A stretch of DNA of 20,096 nucleotides from Sulfuricurvum sp. (GTDB taxonomy: Bacteria; Campylobacterota; Campylobacteria; Campylobacterales; Sulfurimonadaceae): the NCBI GenBank assembly GCA_024635855.1, contig JAGXHZ010000075.1, positions 1 to 20,096 of the forward strand. Direction: 5' to 3'. A model generated the notes under the pieces. The model saw only the letters and a program-made list of their open reading frames with translations, had not been told where the DNA came from and made no database searches. Positions 1-5,063 of the stretch are shown one piece after another. The translations under genes and the position numbers were made by a program. Each line of letters opens with the position of its first letter. Positions within the stretch are counted from its first letter, which is position 1.

Positions 1-1319
1 ATGTTGCTCTTAACAAAATCAAAGACGTTGATTATAGCCGTGCAGGGTTTGAAGTCTTTGAAAAAACGGGTGATTTGCTAGCACTATTTATCGAAAAAGG
101 GTTACGGCTCACCGCTGAGGGGAAGTATTTTTCATTTATCGTCTCTAACAGTTGGTTGAAAACCAAGTACGGTGAACCGTTAAAGCGGTTTTTAGAAAAA
201 AATGGACAAACGGAAGTTCTTAATTTTGTAGGTACACAGTTGTTTGAAGATGCAACGGTAGAAAGTTGTATTGTGAATTCTGTTCGTCATTTTCCCGTCA
301 TTCCGTGCTCCGACACGGAATCCACAAACAGCCAATGGATACCGAATCAAGTTCGGTATGACGAAAGTATCACCATCACCAACATCCGAAACTTCACAAC
401 CAAAAATGCCTCCGTCGAAACCCTTATCGAAGCAATCGAAAACAGTTCAGGTGATGATGGAGAATCACTTTTGATGAGAAAGATTGAGAGTATCGGCAAA
501 CCGCTCAAAGAGTGGAATATATCTATTAATTTTGGTATCAAGACAGGCTTCAATGAAGCGTTTATCATTGATACGGTAAAAAGAGATGAGCTAGTTGCTC
601 GTGATTCAAAATCAGCCGAAATTATAAAGCCTATGTTACGTGGTCGAGACGTACAAAAACATGCAACGAATTGGGCTAATATTTGGTTGATTAATCCACA
701 TAACAATCCCTCTATAGATATTAACAACTATCTTGTGATTAAAGAACATTTAGACGGTTATTATGAAAAACTTGTCAAGCGATCAGACCAAGGAAAAACA
801 CCTTATAATTTACGTAACTGTGCTTATTTGGCAGATTTTGAAAAACCAAAAATTATTTGGGGTGAAATATCCGATGAGCCAAAGTTTGCTTATGATGATA
901 CTCAAATGTATGCGGAAGCAACCACGTTTTTTATGACGGGTGAAAATCTGAAATATCTTTTGGCATTTCTAAATTCCAAACTTTCAAAATGGTATTTTGA
1001 GAGAATATCAACCACTACGGGAATGGGAACAAACCGATGGAAAAAATTTAAACTCGAACTTTTACCCATAGCCATAGTAGACAATGAAACACCGTTTATA
1101 AATCTTGTAGACGAAATTTTAAGTGCCAAAGAAACCCTCAAAAAGTACAAAAAACACTTCGACAAACTCAGCGCGAACGACAAGATAGAAATTATTGAAA
1201 CGACAGAAAAGCTAGAGGCTAGAGTGGTCGAGTGTGAAAAAGAGATTGATAAAATGGTGTATGTGCTTTATGCGTTGAGTGAGGATGAAATTGGGATTGT
1301 GGAGGGTGCTGTTAAATGA
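1..1319 (+). CDS. Type IIG / Eco57I-like restriction-methylase, C-terminal part (5' end outside window)
   Basis: The reading frame is open from the left edge (first full codon at 3), so any start inside the window, such as the TTG at 75, is artificial. The visible part begins in the end of the N6-adenine methylase domain: GDLLALFIEKG followed by FSFIVSNSWLKTKYGE is typical of Eco57I-class enzymes just after the NPPY motif, which would lie upstream. From about nt 520 comes a TaqI-like target-recognition domain (FGIKTGFNEAFIID, then MLRGRDVQK, PKIIWGEIS and a TTTGMGTNRWKKF block) and a C-terminal helical segment. Such proteins methylate and cut DNA in one chain, or act as BREX-type PglX methylases; the missing N terminus prevents a choice. 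Between the two domains a 66-nt palindromic repeat (297-362) is read in frame. The stop overlaps the next gene as ATGA, implying co-translation. Family call is firm, exact subtype is not. Confidence 0.82.
   Translation, partial: VALNKIKDVDYSRAGFEVFEKTGDLLALFIEKGLRLTAEGKYFSFIVSNSWLKTKYGEPLKRFLEKNGQTEVLNFVGTQLFEDATVESCIVNSVRHFPVIPCSDTESTNSQWIPNQVRYDESITITNIRNFTTKNASVETLIEAIENSSGDDGESLLMRKIESIGKPLKEWNISINFGIKTGFNEAFIIDTVKRDELVARDSKSAEIIKPMLRGRDVQKHATNWANIWLINPHNNPSIDINNYLVIKEHLDGYYEKLVKRSDQGKTPYNLRNCAYLADFEKPKIIWGEISDEPKFAYDDTQMYAEATTFFMTGENLKYLLAFLNSKLSKWYFERISTTTGMGTNRWKKFKLELLPIAIVDNETPFINLVDEILSAKETLKKYKKHFDKLSANDKIEIIETTEKLEARVVECEKEIDKMVYVLYALSEDEIGIVEGAVK
297..362 (+). repeat. Compact palindromic element inserted in frame in the methylase gene
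   Basis: Two hairpin units separated by 10 nt. Unit A (297-325) has an 8-bp stem ATTCCGTG/CACGGAAT (300-307/314-321) with a 6-nt loop. Unit B (336-362) has an 8-bp stem ATACCGAA/TTCGGTAT (339-346/352-359) with a 5-nt loop. A and B are also inverted relative to each other (GTCAT at the left end, ATGAC at the right end, ATCCA facing TGGAT inside). The total is exactly 22 codons, read as VIPCSDTES...WIPNQVRYD, so the host frame is kept. Unit A with its flank (297-328) is identical over 32 nt to 3264-3295. Confidence 0.85.
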
Positions 1320-2074
1320 GCGAATTAAAAATATGGCGATATATGGATTTTGCAAAATTTGTTTCGTTACTTTCAACAAGATCGCTTTATTTTGCAGCAC
1401 AAGACCAATTTGAAGATCCTTTTGAAGGATACTTACCAGAATCACATTACCAAGCATTGGAAAAACAGCTAACTCTTCCATTCATCCAGTCTATACAAAC
1501 GATAATAAAGAAAATGATAGAAAGTAATCCTGAATTTGAGAATTCCGTAGGGCATGAACTAATAAATCAATGTATAGAAAATTTCCCCACAGAAAAAGAA
1601 ATATCTGAACAGACGAAAAATAAATTTGGTGTTAGCTGTTGGCATATCAATGAGTATGAAAATGAAGCAATGTGGAAAATTTATTCTGCGGCAGGTCAAG
1701 GAATAGCAATAGAAAGTACAGTGGAAAGGCTCGAAAGGTCATTAACTTATCACAATAAAATTCATATTGATAAAGTCAGATATGAGGATTTTGATACTGC
1801 TCAAATTGAAAAAGGTCACAAATATTACAGTGGCTTTATTAAAGGAAAAGCATTTTTGTATGAAAACGAACTTAGAGCTGTTGCTGTGTTAGATGAAGAA
1901 AATTATGGAAAAGGTTGCTCAATAAGTTCTGATTTAGAACTTTTAATTTGTAAAATATATATATCACCACTTATGCCTGAATATTTTTATGAAGCGGTAC
2001 GATATGTCTCAAGCATTGCATTAAAAAATGCTGATGAAAAGATTATTCGTTCTAAATTATTGAATAAGCCATAA
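1316..2074 (+). CDS. DUF2971 family protein
   Basis: A 252-aa soluble protein with no signal peptide or membrane segment. The N-terminal WRYMDFAKFVSLLSTRSLYFA followed by DQFEDPFEG (about residues 7-38), the central FGVSCWHINEYENEAMWKIY and GQGIAIE block (104-133), and the later LYENELRAVA (181-190) are the recognisable signature of DUF2971. Members are found across bacteria, often in restriction or phage-defence neighbourhoods; no biochemical activity is established for the family. The start overlaps the upstream methylase stop (ATGA), which suggests translational coupling and a shared role. It is followed by a 51-nt gap containing one copy of the 20-nt boundary repeat. The family assignment is from pattern recognition; a defence role is inference from neighbours. 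Confidence 0.72.
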   Translation: MSELKIWRYMDFAKFVSLLSTRSLYFAAQDQFEDPFEGYLPESHYQALEKQLTLPFIQSIQTIIKKMIESNPEFENSVGHELINQCIENFPTEKEISEQTKNKFGVSCWHINEYENEAMWKIYSAAGQGIAIESTVERLERSLTYHNKIHIDKVRYEDFDTAQIEKGHKYYSGFIKGKAFLYENELRAVAVLDEENYGKGCSISSDLELLICKIYISPLMPEYFYEAVRYVSSIALKNADEKIIRSKLLNKP

Positions 2075-2081
2075 AAATGGG

Positions 2082-2101
2082 ACAGGCTGAATTAAAATGA
2101 G
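2082..2101 (+). repeat. 20-nt boundary repeat, copy 1
   Basis: Sequence ACAGGCTGAATTAAAATGAG, lying between the DUF2971 stop and the YhcG start. It differs by one base from each of the copies at 3154-3173 and 3867-3886. In one frame it reads QAELK-stop, like a gene 3' end. A relaxed version, GCTGTTAAATGAG, also ends the methylase gene at 1308-1320. Confidence 0.7.
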
Positions 2102-2125
2102 GAAACGATATGAGGGGGAAAATAA

Positions 2126-3172
2126 ATGAGCAATATTACTACCACACAAGAATATGAAGAGCTATTAGGAACTATTTCGTCAGCTTATGAACTAGGACGA
2201 GTACGTGTAGTCAATGCTGTTAATGCTGAGTTGGTACGCACATACTGGCTAATCGGACAATACATTGTCGAATTCGAGCAAGCTGGAATGCAAAAAGCAA
2301 ATTATGGCAGGGGGCTTTTAGAACAACTAAGTAAAGACTTGACATTGCAGCATGGCAGAGGCTTTAGTCGTAGCAATCTCATCCGATTTCGTCAATTTTA
2401 TCTCGTGTATCCAATTAGTGCGACAGTGTCGCACCAATTGGGATGGTCGCATATCGTAGAGCTTTTGAAGATTGAGAACGATCTTGAACGGGAGTTTTAC
2501 GAGAAACAAACCATGAGTGAAAATTGGTCGGTTCGAGAACTGCAACGACAAAAAGAGAGTGCGTTGTTTTTGCGTTTGAGTATGGGAAAAGATAAACAAG
2601 AGATTCTCGACCTCTCCAAAAACGGTCAAATTATCGAGAAGCCTACCGATATTTTAAAAGACCCGTATATCTTTGAGTTTTTGAAAATCCCTGAGCCTTA
2701 TCATATCGCTGAAACTCAGCTAGAAAGTTTGTTGTGCGATAATCTACAAAGCTTTTTATTGGAACTCGGCAAGGGATTTACATTCGTCGGACGGCAATAC
2801 CGTGTAACGCTCAATAATACCCACTACAAAGTAGATTTGGTGTTCTATCATAGGATTTTAAGATGCTTTGTTTTGATCGACCTCAAAATAAATGAAGTCA
2901 AACACCATGACATCGGACAGATGAATATGTATTTGGGATACTTTGCGAATGAACAAAATATTCAGGGTGACAATCCTCCTATCGGTATCATCTTGAGTAA
3001 AGATAAAGATGAACTGCTGGTCGAATATGCAACATACGGAATGAATAGCCAACTCTTCGTTCAAAAATATCAACTTTATTTACCCAATCAAGATGAACTG
3101 CGTAAAGAGATTGAGGATGTGTTAAAGGGTGAAGAGATGATAGGAAAATCGAAACAGGCTGAATTAAGATGA
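2126..3172 (+). CDS. YhcG/DUF1016-family PDDEXK nuclease-domain protein
   Basis: 348 aa, the usual size for this family. Residues about 8-170 form the DUF1016 N-terminal helical domain (YWLIGQYIVEFEQ, YGRGLLEQLSKDL, GRGFSRSNLIRFRQFY, LGWSHIVELLK, WSVRELQRQ). Residues about 178-325 form the PDDEXK-like domain: KDPYIFEFL, then FTFVGRQYRV, VDLVFYHR (D237), VLIDLK (D252, K254) and GQMNMYLGYF (Q265). The catalytic acid before Lys is Asp where many relatives carry Glu (ELK); either is chemically acceptable. YhcG proteins are commonly carried within or beside type I/IIG restriction loci, as here; their precise role is not settled. The C-terminal codons (KQAELR-stop) coincide with copy 2 of the 20-nt boundary repeat, so the tail may have been exchanged by recombination. 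No close SD-like sequence beyond GAGGGGG about 11 nt upstream of the ATG. Confidence 0.88.
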   Translation: MSNITTTQEYEELLGTISSAYELGRVRVVNAVNAELVRTYWLIGQYIVEFEQAGMQKANYGRGLLEQLSKDLTLQHGRGFSRSNLIRFRQFYLVYPISATVSHQLGWSHIVELLKIENDLEREFYEKQTMSENWSVRELQRQKESALFLRLSMGKDKQEILDLSKNGQIIEKPTDILKDPYIFEFLKIPEPYHIAETQLESLLCDNLQSFLLELGKGFTFVGRQYRVTLNNTHYKVDLVFYHRILRCFVLIDLKINEVKHHDIGQMNMYLGYFANEQNIQGDNPPIGIILSKDKDELLVEYATYGMNSQLFVQKYQLYLPNQDELRKEIEDVLKGEEMIGKSKQAELR

Positions 3173-3173
3173 G
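3154..3173 (+). repeat. 20-nt boundary repeat, copy 2
   Basis: ACAGGCTGAATTAAGATGAG, overlapping the last codons and stop of the YhcG gene. One mismatch to the copy at 2082-2101 and two to 3867-3886. Confidence 0.7.
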
Positions 3174-3185
3174 CAAAGGCGGGGA

Positions 3186-3213
3186 TGGATACCGTGTCGT
3201 GGCACGGTATGAC
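3186..3213 (+). repeat. Solo palindromic unit B
   Basis: TGGATACCGTG...CACGGTATGAC, an 8-bp stem ATACCGTG/CACGGTAT (3189-3196/3203-3210) with a 6-nt loop. It is the same unit type as 336-362 and 3598-3625, but has no unit A immediately to its left. Degenerate pieces of the same unit (GACGGTATG at 3222-3230, GCACAGTATGAC at 3243-3254) follow it, suggesting older decayed copies. Confidence 0.8.
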
Positions 3214-3263
3214 AGTGTTTAGACGGTATGCCTGGGAAAAAAGCACAGTATGACAAAGAAGCT

Positions 3264-3292
3264 GTCATTCCGTGCTCCGACACGGAATCCAC
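3264..3292 (+). repeat. Palindromic unit A (left end of GIY-YIG element)
   Basis: Stem ATTCCGTG/CACGGAAT (3267-3274/3281-3288) with loop CTCCGA, flanked by GTC and CCAC. Identical to 297-325, the identity continuing 3 nt further. Confidence 0.85.
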
Positions 3293-3305
3293 AAAAGGTT
3301 ATTAA

Positions 3306-3593
3306 GTGAAACAAGGTTATGTTTATATTATGGTAAATAAACCTCAAGGGACACTTTATATTGGAGTGACATCGGATATAATCAAGAGGGTATACGAGCA
3401 TAAAAATGATTTTGCAGATGGTTTTACTCGAAAATATGAGCTTAAGAGTTTGGTGTATTATGAAGTTTTTGATGAGATAGCGGAGGCTATTAAAAGAGAA
3501 AAACAGTTAAAAGAGTGGCAGAGAAAATGGAAGATAGAATTGATTGAAAAACAAAATCCAAAATGGGAAGATTTGTATGAAGCGATTTTATAA
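3306..3593 (+). CDS. Single-domain GIY-YIG endonuclease
   Basis: 95 aa, a stand-alone GIY-YIG nuclease of the small UvrC-N-like type (COG2827-like). Visible active-site elements are YVY (residues 5-7) and YIG (18-20) of the GIY-YIG motif, R28 on the following helix with EHK (31-33), F40-T-R-K-Y44, the metal-binding Glu in REKQLKEW (E65), and the terminal NPKWEDLY. All catalytic positions look intact. The start is GTG at 3306, supported by AAAGG 9-13 nt upstream; an internal ATG at 3330 would lose the YVY strand. The protein hydrolyses DNA by the GIY-YIG mechanism; its target is unknown. It sits alone between two inverted hairpin repeats, so the hairpins are an obvious candidate substrate (inference). 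No operon partner on either side. Confidence 0.9.
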   Translation: MKQGYVYIMVNKPQGTLYIGVTSDIIKRVYEHKNDFADGFTRKYELKSLVYYEVFDEIAEAIKREKQLKEWQRKWKIELIEKQNPKWEDLYEAIL

Positions 3594-3597
3594 TTTT

Positions 3598-3625
3598 GTG
3601 GATACCGTGTCAAGCACGGTATGAC
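3598..3625 (+). repeat. Palindromic unit B (right end of GIY-YIG element)
   Basis: Stem ATACCGTG/CACGGTAT (3602-3609/3615-3622) with loop TCAAG, starting 4 nt after the GIY-YIG stop. Its right end (ATGAC) abuts a truncated reading frame. Read forward it gives WIPCQARYD and continues in frame into that fragment. Confidence 0.85.
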
Positions 3626-3751
3626 GACTATATAGGATGGGCAATTAATCGAAAATATGAGTATAACGATTCGAGCTATTATGAAATGATTAAACAGTAT
3701 TTACTAGAAGAAGAGGTTATGACAAAAGACAGAGTGGAAGTTCATTATTAA
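3626..3751 (+). pseudogene. 3' fragment resembling the end of a DUF3800 gene
   Basis: From the edge of unit B an open frame reads DYIGWAINRKYEYNDSSYYE, then MIKQYLLEEEV, ending with TAA at 3749-3751. There is no usable start and no upstream part of the gene: the sequence before the left hairpin (3174-3263) shows nothing similar. The ADY-x3-WA-x-RKYE-x-(G/N)D pattern resembles the C terminus of DUF3800 proteins (RNase H-like fold, function undetermined). The fragment is too short for certainty. The neighbouring structured element just downstream supports the call, because DUF3800 genes are known to have associated RNA motifs. Confidence 0.42.
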
Positions 3752-3755
3752 ATGA

Positions 3756-3811
3756 CCCATGCTACCTATCCGAAGAAGCCTCCCTTGGAGTCTTGTCAGT
3801 AGCTGGGAACC
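3756..3811 (+). ncRNA. Candidate structured RNA next to the DUF3800-like fragment
   Basis: Starts 5 nt after the fragment's stop. The outer stem pairs CCCA-(T)-GCTAC (3756-3765) with GTAGC-TGGG (3799-3807): nine pairs with one bulged T. Inside, AAGCCTCC (3776-3783) pairs with GGAGTCTT (3787-3794) around a CTT loop, with one C-T mismatch. GAACC follows the outer stem. No ORF covers it. A series of DUF3800-associated RNA motifs has been described by comparative genomics; whether this is one of them could not be tested here. Transcription and strand are assumed. Confidence 0.4.
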
Positions 3812-3866
3812 TTTAGATGATATTATACACTATTTTTAAATACGTGTCAAAAATAGGAACACGCAG

Positions 3867-3886
3867 ACAGACTGAATTAAAATGAG
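3867..3886 (+). repeat. 20-nt boundary repeat, copy 3
   Basis: ACAGACTGAATTAAAATGAG, in the gap upstream of mltG; one mismatch to the copy at 2082-2101. Again readable as QTELK-stop. Downstream flanks of copies 1 and 3 remain weakly alike (both reach ATATGA), so the repeated segment may be longer than 20 nt. Confidence 0.65.
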
Positions 3887-3910
3887 AGAAGCATCTATAT
3901 GAAGTCTATA

Positions 3911-3960
3911 ATCTCATTTTAGATATACTTTCTCAAGTATACTATCCCCTAATTTGAGAT
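3911..3960 (+). promoter_or_regulatory. Nested inverted repeats in the mltG leader
   Basis: A 7-bp perfect hairpin TATACTT-TCTC-AAGTATA (3924-3941) lies inside a second inverted pair ATCTCA (3911-3916) and TGAGAT (3955-3960), ending 5 nt before the mltG ATG. It could be an operator or a leader RNA structure that hides the start region. The rest of the gap 3594-3965 holds unit B, the gene fragment, the structured element and repeat copy 3. Confidence 0.35.
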
Positions 3961-3965
3961 GAGAA

Positions 3966-4961
3966 ATGGTAAAACCTTCGATTAAAACAACAAAGCAAAA
4001 AAAAGTAATTAAAAAAATAAAACCAAAAAAAGTCAGCAGTTTCAAGTGGCTCCTTCTAAGTATTTTGATGATAATCTTAGTATTTATCGCCTATCTATTA
4101 ACATCTGTAACATCACCAAAAATCGTTTATATTCCGCAAGGATCAGCTTTTAAGAGCATATCGCATCTTCAGGATGAAGGGATTGATGTTTATAAAGCAG
4201 ATGCCATTATTCTTCGTCTTTTGGGTAAGCCTCAGCAGGGATGGATAAATCTAAAAAAAGAGAAACATACTCGTATTGAATTCCTTTATCGTCTCACTAC
4301 GGCAAAAGCGGCAACTCATGAGATAACATTAATCCCAGGTGAGACTACGAGCGTATTTTTAGATCAACTTTCCCAACAACTCTCCTTGGACAGTAAAAAG
4401 CTGCATACCTTCTACAAAGAGTCTGAAGAGATTTCAGAGGGGATGTTTGTTCCTGATACCTACAGTATTCCAAAAGAAATTGATGAAGAGCAAATTATAA
4501 AATTTTTGTTAGAGCGATCCAAACAAAAACAAAAAGAGCTTTCTATTGAGCTTACCGGAAGCTATGATAAAGAAAAATGGTTACATATTGTAACACTTGC
4601 GTCGGTCATTCAAAAAGAAGCAGCCTCAGTAGCCGATATGCCGATGGTAAGCTCCGTGATCCAAAATCGACTGGCAAAAAACATGCGATTGCAGATGGAT
4701 GGAACCTTAAATTACGGTAATTACTCCCATCAAAAGGTAACAGCAGCACGAATCCGTAGTGATAAAACCTCCTATAATACCTACAAACACCGAGGTTTGC
4801 CGGAGTTTCCTGTCTGTAATGTGAGCAAAGAAGCATTGTTGGCTGCACTGCATCCAAAAAAGACGGATTACCTCTATTTCGTACGGGGTAAAGATGGCGA
4901 GCATATTTACAGTAGTTACTTTTCTACACACCATAGAAACATAGTAAATGCTACAAAATGA
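3966..4961 (+). CDS. mltG: Endolytic murein transglycosylase MltG
   Basis: 331 aa. A Lys-rich cytoplasmic tail (residues 1-27), one transmembrane segment (about 28-48) and a periplasmic YceG domain. The family hallmarks are present: GETTSVFLDQL (125-135), FVPDTYSIP (161-169), LASVIQKEAA with the catalytic Glu at 218, VIQNRL (231-236), LQMDGTLNYG (242-251), SYNTYKHRGLPEFPVCN (269-285) and LAALHP. MltG cleaves nascent glycan strands in the inner-membrane leaflet side of the periplasm and sets their length. The ATG at 3966 has only weak SD-like AGATGAG upstream. The next gene starts 102 nt later behind its own extended -10, so mltG is probably transcribed separately. It marks the return from accessory to core genome. 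Confidence 0.93.
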   Translation: MVKPSIKTTKQKKVIKKIKPKKVSSFKWLLLSILMIILVFIAYLLTSVTSPKIVYIPQGSAFKSISHLQDEGIDVYKADAIILRLLGKPQQGWINLKKEKHTRIEFLYRLTTAKAATHEITLIPGETTSVFLDQLSQQLSLDSKKLHTFYKESEEISEGMFVPDTYSIPKEIDEEQIIKFLLERSKQKQKELSIELTGSYDKEKWLHIVTLASVIQKEAASVADMPMVSSVIQNRLAKNMRLQMDGTLNYGNYSHQKVTAARIRSDKTSYNTYKHRGLPEFPVCNVSKEALLAALHPKKTDYLYFVRGKDGEHIYSSYFSTHHRNIVNATK

Positions 4962-5022
4962 AACACATTGGAAGATTTCTCACTCTGGTTAAGGGACAAA
5001 TAGAAAAAAAGGTTTAAGTAAG

Positions 5023-5031
5023 TGTTATGAT
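5023..5031 (+). promoter_or_regulatory. Extended -10 promoter for icd
   Basis: TGTTATGAT is a TGn extended -10 with hexamer TATGAT at 5026-5031, giving a start near 5038. There is no convincing -35 but an A/T-rich upstream tract, as is usual for the main sigma factor in Campylobacterota. An AGGAGA ribosome binding site (5053-5058) precedes the ATG at 5064. Confidence 0.55.
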
Positions 5032-5063
5032 GCTTTCATAAAAAAAAATGACAGGAGAACCTG

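Larger units (their letters stand above)
3264..3625 (+). mobile_element. Candidate GIY-YIG palindromic element (terminal hairpins + endonuclease gene)
   Basis: A 362-bp unit bounded by hairpin unit A (3264-3292) and hairpin unit B (3598-3625). Unit B read on the reverse strand matches unit A with two stem substitutions that compensate each other plus a short loop difference, so the ends are terminal inverted repeats of about 28 bp that are themselves hairpins. The only gene inside is the 95-aa GIY-YIG nuclease, starting 13 nt after unit A and ending 4 nt before unit B. The same A...B pair without the gene occurs at 297-362. That the unit moves as a piece is inference; no target-site duplication was identified. 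Confidence 0.5.

Noticed and set aside
75..77. TTG as the start of the methylase gene
   Set aside because: The frame is open to the left edge and the residues before the TTG (FEVFEKTGDL) match the family, so the gene begins outside the window.
3228..3305. Short ATG frame running through unit A (MPGKKAQYDKEAVIPC...)
   Set aside because: Only 25 codons, made mostly of decayed and intact repeat sequence, with no RBS; not a gene.
3186..3625. CRISPR array from repeated palindromes
   Set aside because: Units alternate in orientation, spacing is irregular (50 and 305 nt), a gene lies between them and no cas gene is present.
3756..3811. SRP (4.5S) RNA or tRNA-like gene
   Set aside because: The conserved SRP GGAAGGAAGCAG core and any tRNA T-loop are absent; the fold is a simple two-tier hairpin.
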